Assembly (NCBI GenBank): GCA_000226015.1
Contig: JH155985.1
Location: 91,332-148,416 of the forward strand
Reading direction: 5' to 3'
DNA length: 57,085 bases
Source of the DNA: Mnemiopsis leidyi
Taxonomy: Eukaryota > Ctenophora > Tentaculata > Lobata > Bolinopsidae
In this document: piece by piece, positions 25,901-36,494 of the stretch
Position numbering within the stretch: the stretch's first letter is position 1
How the letters are laid out: each line of letters begins with the position of its first letter
The notes under the pieces: generated by a model
What the model was told of the DNA's origin: nothing
Database searches by the model: none
The model's input: the letters and a program-made list of their open reading frames with translations, nothing else
Translations under genes and position numbers: made by a program

Positions 25901-28900
25901 GCGAAAACTGTACACCTTGATAAAACACATTTTGTCCAGAGAAGCTAACGTACCGGTATTGGAGGCAGAATGGGCTTGTTCAAAGCTTCAAACAGAGTGT
26001 GGTATTCTTCATCGCTCCCACCGTCATCTTCTGCGGAAAAACTTCCCTTAGTTCTGAGTTTTAAATATCTGTTCCAGTTATATTGTGCGTTAGATGCAAG
26101 TATTAAACGCTTTAACATGCGTTAATATGGTTTGTTTTACGTCAAGTTGTTCTTTAAATAGTGGTGCAGAAAGTCAAGCTCAGAAAGAAAGGTTGGTAAA
26201 CCAAGGCAGAACACTGAGAGTAAAATATGCCTATAAAGTATAAATCTTGCCAGAATCTAATTTTGCTTATTCAGCGACTGCAGAAGGAGAGAAATTGCAC
26301 GCTGTTCTGTTTATATCTTGCTCTGTGCCAGGCGTAGCTTAACTAGACGCGCTTATGTTAAGACGAGGCCAGAATAATGACCCCATAAATACCATGTCAA
26401 CAATGCTTTAAAGTTATCATGTTTTTATCCAACTGAAGTGTTGTTCTCCTACCGAATTTTTACCGACTTTTTACCGACTTTCTACCGACTTTCTACAGAC
26501 TTTTTACTGACTTTTTACCGACTTTCTACAGACTGGAACAGTGTCCAATATTTCCATTCTGCAGCGAGCATAGAACAAATAGTAAAGGTTGCCGACAAAT
26601 GCATCATGGACTATCTCCATTCATCGACTGAGTTTGCATGTGGGCCGACTTATCTAAATAGTAGTACTACTTCGGTTTGAAAATTAATGAACAATTCTCT
26701 ATTGTTAGTTGTTTATAATGTACACCAACATAGTTCGTCTCCGTTCCGGTTTTACTTTTTAGCAGACTTAAGAAGCTCCACGATAACTGAGGGCGACTTC
26801 ACAATTCTTTTTACTAATACATCGTTACAGCACGACTAAGTTATTTTGTGTTACTTCTATCTAACTCATGCTGCTAGTTGAACTATCATGTAAGATTAAT
26901 CATTGTGGGACAGGGTGCTCATCTCAAAAAAATTAAAATCCACTGCTTTTGGTGTAGCGGACCGGGTTCTTCTTAGGTGAGCACTCCCAAGTCCTCCTAT
27001 TTTGCAAGCGAGACATGTCACAATCTCGACCTTTTCATAATTTGTAACTGCTCTATAATAAAGCATATCTTAACTTTAACTAAGGTTAACCTAAGCCTGG
27101 CGTTTAACTTTACAATTTGTTACAAACGGCGTTACTCTAAATAATTCTGGCGAAATCTGTTCGGTCATTGCCAAATATGTATCTTTCAGCTATTGGTTTA
27201 GATTTACATTATTACCGCTCATATGAGCAAAATTTCATTTCATTCATTTTCATCACCATAGCAAATATCACAGATTAATGCTCAGCTTTTATGTTCCTTT
27301 TAAGCTCGTCTGTTTGAAATGCATTATCATTCCCGCAGTAAAACTTAGCACTAAAAATGTTACAATAGTGCATATTTCTATGCTCTAAATCATATACTGT
27401 GAATAGATTTGTAAGCAGACCTTTAAGCCAATATGTACATGTATCTTATATGTGTCATGAAATGGCGAGATTTTTCACTCACGATTTTTCATAATATGTT
27501 AAGCTTGTCAATGATGGATTATGCCTTAGCCCAAGCTAACATTAACTGAAGTGTGATAAAGCAGGACATAGTTTTCGCGATAAACACTGTGTTTTCTCAA
27601 GGTGGGTTGTAAGCTTTTTTGACGTAGCCAATATTAAAGATTAATGCTTTACGATCACTTCGAACTTTAATACTGGTAATGCAATATATCAGCACCATCA
27701 TTTTGGCCATAACTTTATAAATATATCTAGTACAGTAGTGGTTGGTTCGACGATTTTATAGGAATCACGTGGGGGTTTTAAAGGTTAATTTCAACGATAG
27801 AAGGATTTCAACAGCTCATATGATGGATCAAAATTGCACCCGTATGCAAATAATCGTTTCTTAAAATCATATCAAAAGCGTTAGAGAACACTGCACGGTT
27901 TCTTTCCAGTAGACTTCAGTTGGCATTAAATAGGTAGTTTATCTAATAAATAGGTAGATTATCTAATAAATAGAAGTTTGAGCTTCAACATTGAATAGAT
28001 TGGCTATAAAGTCAGACTGGTACCCAGTATCGGTATATCCTAGAAGCACAACTTTAAAACATTTAAGACAATTACAAGGATCGTATGAGCCACATTAAAA
28101 GGTGTGTATAAAGTCAGAGAGTGCAGTGCAACGCTTCTAGCAATTAAATATTAAACTCTTTTCAGCCGTATCAGTTATTTTATCATTATACGTTTTATGC
28201 TAGTTGTTTGTAATGTCCATTATTATATGAGTAGTGCAATTCGAACCTGAGGACCTTGAAGATTCAGGAATCAAAAACAATTCGTTTCGAGTCTAAGTAT
28301 TAGTAAACATTTGGTAAATATATCTTATGCTGTTTAAATATATTTCAGCAAGTATGTGACTCGTTTTCATCGAGATTATATTGATATTCGTGGAAATAAA
28401 ACAAATAAAATTAAATAAAAGGGTTCGTGCTAATGTTTTTTCTAATTATCCGTATATTTAACTCTTTAAATATCCGTAACTCTTTAATACTTAGTATCAG
28501 GCTCAAATGATCCATCATTTATATTTATATTTTAGTTGTGTATCACGTGATTCACCAAGTATATGCTGATCGACCGATTGCATTTCACGAGAATCCTGAA
28601 CACAAAATAATCATAAATCACGATCAAGCCTATAAGCTTAAGTCATCCTGCACCAATGCGTCAACCGAACCTTCTTATGTGAATTGCTCATCGATGAAAT
28701 AAGCGGTTGGAGATTTGGCAATCATTTTTTAATTAAATTAAACCTTAAGAAGATTGGAAGATGCGCTCTCTGGCGTCAAACTGAACTTTGATTGAGTATG
28801 GGTGATCAGCAAGTTCCAATCATTAAAGTCAACGCGATATTCATTTTGCTCGTTGTCTAAGGAGCCGCTCAAAGACCGAACTTATTGCGGTTAAATAAAG

Positions 28901-31900
28901 TGACATCTTAAGTATAAGGTTATCATTTGCTTACCTTTCTAAACTAAGGCCAAGAGCTTGTTCTCCTACTTAAGTCAAGATAATATAAATTAACGTTCAG
29001 CTATACCGGTTATTCGCGAATTCAAAAAAGTTTCCAACTTAGGAAAACATGTCCAGACTCCAGCATCTGTATTGTATGACGACATACTGTCAAATTTCAT
29101 TGCTACACGATTTTGTATACTTGACTCTTGCTAATAAGGGATAAAACCTAAGGCGAGGCCTGCGAATTTATGATTGTTCTTTGGCACCAGCGGCCCAAAC
29201 GGCGGGGCAAAGAGCTTTATCTAACTACAAATATGTAACGATAAAGTGCAAGCGGAAGTCATAAGTCAAAACACAGTACAATAATTACCTCGATAAGAGT
29301 GCACTTACCTAAGCTGGTAGATCTGATAAGATGTCTGGTGACAGTAGGCGTGTGGGGTTGAGGAGTAGGAGTGTCTCTCAGGGGTGAAGGAGGCTCCGGT
29401 GTCTCGCAACCAGGGATGTCTAGATAATCCTCGACATCCAGTAGCTCATCTATGCGAGCAACCAGGTCATCTGCATCATCTGTAGAAGGGTCTACGTTTG
29501 TAGGGGGAGCGGTTGCCACAGCAGCGTCAACAGCAGATGTGCTTTCCATGTATTTGTCGATGTTTTGAGTGATGAAGTTGATTATCGCAGACTCGGAACT
29601 AGAATCTCGTGGTGATATCTCAGTTTCGCCATTCTGTGATACATTTCGGATCTGGAGATCAGGCACTTCATCAGGTTCGGCCTTCAGGAGAAGCTCATCT
29701 ACGTCATCGACCTCATCGAAGAATCTGTCTAGGTCATCACAGAGAGCATCGTTGTCAGCAGAATCAGTCGGCATCATAAGTTGCTCAGCCTCGGAGATCA
29801 GAGAGTCTATCTCTTCAGTTATGTCCCTCTCGAACTCTTCGTCGTCGTACATGTAATCATCATCTAAAGGCTCAGGAACAGACATGCCTAGATTTTCATC
29901 TAGAGCACCGCCAATGGCGTTGACCATATCTATCGCTTTTTCAATACTAGGTAAGTTTTCTATATCCTGCAACTTCCGGATGGGTATCCCATCCTCGCTA
30001 ATCGAGTCTTCAACCACAACAAGGGAGTCCTGATTTTCGGAGAGGTCAGACTCGTGTATACTTTTGGGACACTCCTCTAGGCCCGGCATGTCGTCGTCAT
30101 AATCAGAGTCTTGGTTGTGTTCATTCATTTCTACTATGTGAACAAGCCGTTCAATATCTTCTTTTTCAGTCTCTTTGACAACATCAGGGATACTAGCATC
30201 GTCTACTTTGATGTTTGTGGTTACTGGTTTACTTATTTGGTCTTCGATTTCTATTTTCTCCGGAATAGGTGCTTCCTCGTCATCGTCAGGCAACGATCTC
30301 TTTAAACATTCGTTGTCGTCCTCCATCGAAGTGTCATGTTCCAGCACGGTGTTTTCATAGACTTTGATGTCGAAGTTGCTTTCCGAAGTGACATTTTTGT
30401 CGGCTTCATCTTCAGCAACGTCAACACTTGGGCTATTGATATCATTTTCTATCGATTCGTCAGTTTGTACAGTATTGGGCGAATTTAGCGCAGTTAAGAA
30501 GCTAGTTTCATTTCTATAGAAAGTTATGACAGATCCTTGATTGATCATCATCGGAGTTTGTTTTTCCTCCGTCCGAACATTTTGGTTAGCAGGCGAGATA
30601 ACATTTTTCTCTACAAATCCTGAACGATCATTCCGGAAAACAAACTTATCTGGATTTACCTCGTCAGCTTCTTCGCTTGCAGGATTCTCTATCACGATAA
30701 ACGGCTCTTCGTCTGGCGCTGTAGCTACTTCTGTATCCACTTGAGCCATGTTTTCATTTAATTGGGTCAGTTCAATGATTCCGAACTCCGCAGTATCCAA
30801 TGATGTTGAATTCTCCCTTTTTCTCATTGAGTCCTTGACTTCCAGAGTAGCTCCAGCTGGAGAAGTAGGATCAGTATCGTCAGCTCCTGGATTATAAAAC
30901 GAGATGATATCAGGAAACTCCTCTGTGACAACAAGAACGGAGTTGCTCTTTCTAAGCTGTGGTTCAGATTTGAATGGCTGTTTCAAGAAACTGTTTGGGA
31001 GTGGTTCTGTGGCTCGGTTACTAAACACCTTTATGTCGCTGTTCGAGATTTCTTGTTCATTAGCGGTGGACACCGTGCTTTCACACTTATCTTTGTTTTG
31101 TTTAAAAGCTTCCTCAATATCTTGATCTTCCGCAGAAGCATTGATATCGTCTCCATCAACGCTTGAGACCTCTAGTGCAGACAAGAAGCTTTGTTCTTTA
31201 CTGTAAAAGGAAATCACTGATCCCTGATGAATCATCATTGGAGTTGTTCTCTTTTTAAGCGTTGATTTTGGGGTGGAAGTTAACACTTTGTTCGCGTTAG
31301 CAGACCGGTCATTTTGAAATACGAACTGATCGGGATTGTTCGCAGGAATTTTTTCCTTATCGGGTGATTTAGGGTCCTGCACAATATCATCGGCTTCTTT
31401 TTGACTATCTAAGCCTTGCGGTTCTTGATCTGAATTCATGCTGCAAGCATGAAGAAGACTCTCCTCGCTGTTGTAGAAGGAGATGATGTCAGAAAAGTTT
31501 AGGGAAAAATAGGGCTTCCGTAGATCAGCTTTGGATTTCGGTGGGGGGACTGACAACGAATAACTTAACTTCCTGCTGTTGTCAGCGTCAACATTCGTTC
31601 CAGCCGTGAGAAAACTGATAATGTCTTTATTGTTCTCGTCCTTCTTATCGTCTCTCTCGGCAGTCACACAATCGGGAGTCGTCTCCCCGACGGTCTCTAC
31701 TGAGACACTTGTTCCATAACATGCCCCATCCTGTTCCATTGTCTTCTGTCGCCCTATGTCGGTCAGGAAGAAAGTAATGATATCTTTCTTGTGAGGTGAA
31801 ATGTAGGGACCCACAAGTTCAACTTTCTTCGGGTTAGCGGGCTTTTCTGCCATTGCTGGACTAGACTCGACGCAAGGAGGAGATGTAGTAAAAGAAATGA

Positions 31901-32123
31901 TGTCCTGGTTAGCACCTACATCTTCAGTCACTATGCCCTTATCAAGACTTTTCTCGATATTTAACAAGTTTTCTTTATCCAAGCTCAAATCGCCCGCTAA
32001 CGACTCGTACTTTTCAATTACAGTTGGCGAGATGTAGCCGTCGCAGGAGTTGCTAAAAATGAAGCTGCCTCCCAGAACAACTGGTCGAGAGGGCGTAGTG
32101 GGGTCCTGAAAAGAGCGACTCAT
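10165..32123 (-). CDS. large villin-headpiece protein gene, 12 coding exons
   Basis: Exons in transcript order: 32123-29309, 26030-25954, 23884-23382, 23150-22999, 21441-21250, 15389-15305, 14324-14224, 14102-13971, 12901-12783, 12492-12345, 10927-10767 and 10278-10165 (TAG). Every junction has GT-AG signals and matching phase, giving about 1,532 residues. Only the C-terminus is a recognised domain: a villin headpiece, an F-actin-binding fold. Everything upstream looks disordered: acidic and motif-repeated in exon 1, Ser/Pro/Lys-rich afterwards (APPPSERRTPIAKL, SPGPESKYLGSLENV). The layout of disordered region plus headpiece is that of dematin, but it is several times longer and has no LIM or gelsolin repeats. 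It probably links actin bundles or membranes to other factors. Two alternative first exons and a possible microexon are listed separately. An ATTAAA lies at 10121-10126. The least certain boundary is the donor at 13971; GTGTTA 23 bases further on would keep the same phase. Confidence 0.85.
11275..11395 (-). CDS. alternative first exon giving a 131-residue headpiece protein
   Basis: An ATG at 11395 opens 40 codons (MSEEGGTLGEPANEG...) that end at a phase-1 donor (TCTAAAA|GTAAAT). That phase matches the acceptor at 10927, the same junction used by exon 12492-12345. No acceptor can open this frame further upstream, because TAA lies nine codons before the ATG. The 5' sequence reads LKEELEKSM in frame, reminiscent of a segment just upstream of the headpiece in dematin, so this may be a former internal exon turned into a first exon. 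Confidence 0.5.
11396..12344. other. intron with a coding-like plus-strand segment
   Basis: This is an intron of the headpiece gene. Bases 11580-11850 contain two diverged direct copies of about 165 bases (shared core AATAAGAAAGCTAAATAAAA). A plus-strand open segment at 12103-12303 is listed separately. Confidence 0.5.
12103..12303 (+). CDS. orphan coding-like exon on the opposite strand
   Basis: Sixty-six open codons read RVHNGFNPAAADQWYSEVG, then GNPVKEGLKFALQLAEQYSE and YGDLAMIKLTVP, and end at TGA. A possible acceptor (AAACGCAG) lies at 12100. There is no ATG at the front, so it would be the last exon of a plus-strand gene or a decayed copy. The mixed alpha/beta composition looks like a folded domain, unlike chance ORFs nearby, but no family was recognised and no partner exon was found. 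Confidence 0.3.
   Translation, partial: RVHNGFNPAAADQWYSEVGQDDGRKSGNPVKEGLKFALQLAEQYSEYGDLAMIKLTVPANNAARIP
13539..13698 (-). CDS. alternative first exon giving a 233-residue headpiece protein
   Basis: An ATG at 13698 (MAYCNVLRHPSRARN...) opens 53 codons ending at a strong phase-1 donor (GTCG|GTAAGT) that matches the acceptor at 12901. As an internal exon its best acceptor (TGTCCTCAG at about 13683) would be phase 2, which does not match the preceding exon. A separate start is therefore the simpler reading. It is Ser/Arg/Asn-rich. A three-copy repeat lies just upstream of it in its own direction. Confidence 0.5.
13709..13806. repeat. three-copy ~32-bp repeat
   Basis: Three imperfect copies of GAATTCCTTCTTTTGGTGTT separated by short A-rich spacers lie just upstream (minus sense) of the alternative first exon at 13698. 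Confidence 0.8.
14100..14205. repeat. 29-bp minisatellite with 14-base gap
   Basis: About three and a half copies of a 29-base unit (GTACAGTACGGAGGTGGGC plus GATGTTGTGA) abut the acceptor of exon 14102. A run of 14 Ns at 14144-14157 interrupts it, so the true copy number is unknown. Confidence 0.85.
16323..16334 (-). CDS. candidate 12-nt microexon of the headpiece gene
   Basis: The 12 bases CTTCACTCTCAA are bounded by a strong acceptor (TTTTGTTTCTTTCAG) and a consensus donor (CAA|GTAAGT). Its length is a multiple of three. In the phase of the flanking exons (21250 and 15389) it would insert four residues (about TSLS) without a stop. It cannot be proved by eye. Confidence 0.45.
17425..17505. 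repeat. 81-bp perfect palindrome with 40-bp arms
   Basis: Two 40-base arms are exact reverse complements around a single C at 17465. The arm ends in TTTATAGGGTACAGA. Two further direct copies of the inner part (TTTATAGGRTACAGACCCCG) follow by 17574. Transcribed as intron RNA it would fold into a perfect 40-bp hairpin. Confidence 0.95.
18727..18788. repeat. 15-bp minisatellite, 4 copies
   Basis: Four tandem copies of CATCGACTACATATA, with one base change in the third copy. Intronic. Confidence 0.9.
20852..20865. promoter_or_regulatory. RFX X-box motif, internal
   Basis: GTTGCTATGGCAAC matches the RFX consensus RYYNYYATRRNRAC at every position. It lies about 385 bases past the donor of exon 21250, inside the big intron. 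A GCGCCATATTG element lies about 70 bases further along the minus strand. It may drive a shorter internal transcript of the headpiece gene. Confidence 0.55.
21811..21929. repeat. 40-bp tandem repeat, 3 copies
   Basis: Three nearly identical 40-base units (ACAATTGAAATTATATGGTT plus GAGTAATACGGTTGGGACCA) lie in an intron of the headpiece gene. Confidence 0.95.
25629..25686. repeat. 15-bp minisatellite, 4 copies
   Basis: Four copies of GCACAGTTTAGAACC lie in an intron about 270 bases downstream (minus sense) of exon 26030-25954. Confidence 0.9.
26031..29308. other. first intron of the headpiece gene
   Basis: No exon, RNA gene or clear mobile element was recognised. An 11-bp tandem repeat (CTTTTTACCGA type, about eight copies) lies at 26453-26533, and a short duplication lies at 27930-27970. 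Confidence 0.5.
29309..32123 (-). CDS. first coding exon of the headpiece gene: 938-residue acidic region with repeated DIISF motifs
   Basis: This long exon runs from the ATG at 32123 to a phase-1 donor (TTAG|GTAAGT) at 29309/29308. It has no predicted membrane span or domain. A five-residue motif, [DS][IV]I[ST]F, recurs at residues 74, 114, 167, 212, 302, 405 and 531, usually followed by an aromatic residue. A longer block is duplicated: NPDQFVFQNDRS at about 263 with MMIHQGSVISFY at 296, and NPDKFVFRNDRS at about 490 with MMINQGSVITFY at 524; DIKVF at 363 and DIKVY at 585 follow. The last 300 residues are highly acidic (DYDDDMPGLEE, DDDYMYDDEEFE). The repeats look like docking motifs for an unknown partner. 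Confidence 0.9.
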
Positions 32124-32320
32124 TTAAAAGTTGTTGTCGGTGGTCCCCCGGAAGGAACGTGCAATAGAGTGTACAGCCGGATTACATGTTTGGCGGACGC
32201 TAACGACCATCGCGTGTAATCGATCGAGTGTATGCAGTTGATCACCAAGCTAAACGAAAAGTACACCAAAACCTAAACGCCCTTATGTAAGGCAGACCCC
32301 CTAGTATGATCTCTATTCAG

Positions 32321-32334
32321 GTTGCTATGGTAAC
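32321..32334. promoter_or_regulatory. RFX X-box motif upstream of the headpiece gene
   Basis: GTTGCTATGGTAAC fits RYYNYYATRRNRAC at all 14 positions. It lies 198 bases upstream of the ATG at 32123, a typical distance for X-boxes of ciliary genes. RFX factors control ciliogenesis and sensory cell genes in animals. Confidence 0.65.
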
Positions 32335-33905
32335 TAGGATAGCGAATGATTTTACTGCGGTTATTAACAGATTTGGTGACGGTTTGATAAGAAATTTGAT
32401 ACATGATATTGTTAGGAAGGGTAGCTCGAAACATAAGGCATTGAAGTGCTAACTGAATAGAGAAGTCATGTGCGGGTGGCTCGAGGAGAATCTTCTATTG
32501 AATCTATCTGGTAATTTACGGTTTAACAAGTTGGAGGTGGCTCCCTAATTGTTCCCGCCTAGCCTTGCATATAAAGCGTGACGTTCAAAATGAAGCTTGA
32601 AGTCCCAATTTTACGTAACTTATTTATAGCATGGAAACTTGAAAAATATTCATTTCTCTTGAAGGTCAAGACAGCATAAATTTTAATTGATCCGGGAAAC
32701 TCATTCTCAACAAGCCTGTCAAGCCGGTATCGGTTCAAAGCAAATTGTCAGCTTATTTCAACGGTTTCCGTTTGCGAACCAAATTTTTACATTAAAAACT
32801 TTCATGCCATTTGATTGCTCAATGATTATTTAAATACCATCTCCCGCTCCCATGATTATGAACTTAAATGCTAACATCTGCATGAACGGCATCAGACGTG
32901 CCACTTTGATCTGTGATAAGACTAAGAGTCAAATGCAATTTATGCAAAGAGCACGAATAAGGGATAAAACTAATTTTTTGTTCTTAAAAATTCTCAGTGG
33001 CAAAGAGAGATTAGCTATAGCGATGGAGCAAGTAATGATAATTTCCGTTAACCGCTCTTATTTCCAGATCACGCTTACAACTATGTTAAATATTCTGCAA
33101 TATTTCATCTAGTTCTACTTTAAATTGTACCGGTTGTTCTTAGCGACCTAGAAATTTGAATAAAAATAAGGAATATTGGTCACATGTTATTTATTTATAA
33201 CCAGCCATTTAGTATTTATATTGTCTGGTGTGATAGCTGTGTATCAAGGCTCTAGCTCAAAAGCCTCCTAAAATGTTGGTAGATTTTGTTCCTCAATAAT
33301 AGATATTAGATACTGTTATTAGTACATATTAGCGATGTACATACATAGGCAATTCTCTAATTAGGCGAACGAGTTATTTAGGACTATGGTGTTGGTATTA
33401 TGGATAGCAGTTTGTATTCATACTTTTTGTTAGGTTTTGTTCACAGTTGAACAAGGGGACAAATATAAAATATTTCCTAAATTAAGACGATGTTTCTAGG
33501 TATACAAAGAGAGTGAACTTATATAGAAGCTAGGAGTCATATAGAGAGCCATATGTCTCCCTCGCGGTTATATATTTATGGAGTACTTATGGAGTACTTG
33601 CTAGTACTTACATTATAGAATTCTTATATCATGTAGGACATTTGGTATTCTTATGACTCCGTAGTCTGTACTTATTCAAAATTTATAAATAATTCGTGTT
33701 GCTGATCTGACTTTATCTTATGTAATAAGAACCTACAATCTAAGATTTCTCATTCTTATTTAAAATTGCGGATAAAATTTGACGGTTATATATAGTGCCA
33801 TGCGTCTCCCTTGCTTTTTTACATTTATACTAGGTATTTCGAACTACAATGAACTTCAACTGATTCAAATCTCTCAATAATCGAAAAATATGTATTGCGA
33901 CTAAC
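32335..33905. other. region between headpiece gene promoter and next minus-strand gene
   Basis: The 3' exons of the gene fragment at 33906-34403 should lie here, but none could be identified. A diverged duplication is seen: GAGCCATATGTCTCCCTCGC at 33547 resembles GTGCCATGCGTCTCCCTTGC near 33796. Confidence 0.3.
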
Positions 33906-34403
33906 CTCAGCCGAAATGTGCTTTTTGAGCGTATCAGGGTCTTCGGATTTCTGTTCCGGTATGATTGAGTTGAAAATGCAGATCAAGTCAGGGTGTATCA
34001 TGTATATGTTCTCCGGAAAATTGACAGCTAGGGTAAACATTTTAGATTTTGGAGTAAATATCCTGATACAGATTGTGCAGCAGTTTCAAAAAAGACACTA
34101 GACACGGACTAAAAATTATGGGCACAATTTGCTTCGTAGAAGTATAAATATATAATAAGGGAAGTTTTACAAAATTACACAACGATCAATATACACTCGG
34201 TGCTAAAATCGAATCAGCAAGGAACAATTGAAAAGATCAAGCGGCCAAGAGACGTAGCAGGTCGTAGGATTATTACTTTAGATAGTAAGGTCACAAACAT
34301 GATATACTCACGAAAAGCAGGTTTACTGTCTATACAATCATCTTCACTTTCTTCATTAAACGCCTCCTGTCGTAGAAGAGGGTAACGTTTAACTCTCCGC
34401 ATA
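33906..34403 (-). CDS. unrecognised protein, two 5' exons
   Basis: Exon 34403-34312 begins right after an acceptor (GTTATTTCAG) with an ATG at 34402, and ends at a phase-1 donor (TTTC|GTGAGT). Exon 34027-33906 has a phase-1 acceptor (ACCCTAG) and a phase-0 donor (GAG|GTTAGT). Joined, they read MRRVKRYPLLRQEAFNEESE, DDCIDSKPAF, P, then VNFPENIYMIHPDLICIFNS and IIPEQKSEDPDTLKKHISAE. The matching phases and the change from a charged N-terminus to a folded-looking segment support real exons. No family was recognised. The remaining exons, lower in coordinate, were not found. Confidence 0.5.
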
Positions 34404-34914
34404 CTGAAATAACAACAGAATTTCGAACAAAGCTAAACAAAACTAGCAAAATTCTTTCGATCTCTGGAGCATCCATCGAGTTTATTTCTGATAAACGCTA
34501 GAAATGATCAAGTCTAAATTATTATTTCTGTTGATTATCACTCAGGCATCAGCTCGGGACCAGCAAAATATTTCGATAGCAGGGCCAGCGGATATTATAA
34601 TCAGCTAAAGAAAACTCGATAAAAGTCGCAGTAAATTATTTTCGTAAACGCTCTCCTACCGCAACTCAGTAACATCAACCACATTCAGAACTCGTAACAA
34701 GAAACATCGCCATACTTAAACAATACATGCAGAGTGAGTAAAATAATTGAGTTTATTAACTACGTGGTGAAGGTAAACATTTCACCAAGGTTGAGAGTCA
34801 AGCTCCGCCAGGCAGTACACAAACGATTAACCACTCGGGGGATAGAAAAGAGAACGCTAATTCGGTAAAGACTTCCCGTTCATCTCCAATGACAGAACGC
34901 ACTGCGTCCGAGCA

Positions 34915-34985
34915 GCAGCGGATGTGTAGCCAATGAAGACTCGGGAGGGGCTTCACGTGACTCAGAACAGCCAATCAGAAATGAG
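34915..34985. promoter_or_regulatory. CCAAT/E-box promoter-like region
   Basis: Two CCAAT boxes (AGCCAATGAAG, AGCCAATCAGA) flank a CACGTG E-box within about 60 bases. The region lies about 500 bases upstream of the minus-strand exon at 34403, whose 5'UTR must be spliced. It probably serves that gene, although the elements work in both directions. Confidence 0.45.
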
Positions 34986-36490
34986 AATAGAGGTCACGGG
35001 GTTCAATACCTAACGACTGTAGATGAGGTGGGAGTCAGCTCCGTTGATCAATCAGATGTCCGGCAGCAAGGTCGGTCCTAGACTTTACCGCTACCTTTGG
35101 AGTGAGCATTTGCAGTGTCCAGACTTTAGCGGGCAGGTCTGTGCAGATACTGGTAACGGTTTACCTCACAAAATGTGTATTATATTGTATGACGTCATCA
35201 AGGGAGTAGCAACTAAGCTGCACAACTCGAAGAGTAAAAACAAGGAAAACATTGCTCTAACTAATAAGAAGGACAAAAGAGGAATAGTTATGTTCATGTG
35301 CATAGCTGTCAGGGGAAGGACAGTGCTTTAATCATAAAACCAGGCAAAGTTGAGGTATTGATTCTTCACTTGCTGAACTGGTATAAATACAAAAATTCTT
35401 AGCTTTGCGTGGACTAGCCGAATTGCATCAGGGAGGAGCATAAATTTACCATTTATTTAAGGTTAAGCTATTAATAGACCACACCCTGAAATGTCAATTT
35501 GTTTCTGTCAGTGGGAGGCGATCTTTAGAGCACCACATTATGCCATGACCCGCTAAGGTATGGTTAAGTCACTTTATTTGAGGGTGAAGTTACATCTTCT
35601 TTTCAGTAGTAGCCAACATGAACACGAATAATGTCCTTCGCCCCTCTACATCAATAATACTTCCTTCTGAAGATGCCTTTCTAAATTATAACAAAAACGC
35701 AATTTAAAAATTCCAAAGACATGGCGCCCTATCGGTACGGAAATTTGCTCGAGGGACCTATATTTAGGACTAGTTGTCATCAGGTAGTGAAGAATTGCTC
35801 ATGAGCACACCGAAACATCAAAGAACCCACACAAACCAATAAAATGCCCTCAACTGTAAGCTGTGAAAGTTATGAGAGCGTTCCTTGTAGGCATTTTTTA
35901 CTGACATGACCTGTCAGCTTTATAAGACTTAGTTTATTCAGTTTTGTGCTTTCCATCGCATGCGACTGTGATTATGTGCATCGCATCGAATGCGACTGAA
36001 ACTGGCATTACGGATTATGATTGCCCGATGATTATTTAAGTCTCCCGAATTTAAATAGCTAAGTTCAGTACTAATTCATGCCAGTTCGGAGACCTGGTTG
36101 TTCTTGTTGTAGATTGTTCAAGATCTATCATAGTTGGACTAAAACCATTCAGCAGTAGCCTTGCGTGCTTTTTAGCTTATAAAATTTCAGGCTAGGATGG
36201 CAGTATCTGCATCCTTCTCACTGCTAGGAGAGGGTTCTGCCCCGGCATTACCTTGCAGATTTATAGACTATCCTGTGGTCGCTGTCAACACTGGCTGAAT
36301 ACATTATCCTATAATCCTATAGAGCACCATCCATTACTACAACTCGTTACTCTCTAATTTAAAAGACCGATCTGTTGTGACTGTACTATCAGCTCTCCAT
36401 ATGAACAGTTACAGTACTGACTCAGATTTTATTAAAAGTTGCTTATTTGGGTGAAAAAGTAAATTTTGCATAGTTCTACCAATCAATAGG
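34986..36490. other. no confident gene
   Basis: A 102-codon plus-strand frame at 35023-35331 has no recognisable family and no supporting splice or repeat evidence. Nothing else stands out. Confidence 0.4.
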
Positions 36491-36494
36491 CATT

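Noticed and set aside
29569-31125. Several plus-strand frames of 60-95 codons
   Set aside because: They are antisense shadows of the large headpiece exon.
35023-35331. 102-codon plus-strand frame
   Set aside because: No family, no exon signals and no repeat or codon evidence beyond length.
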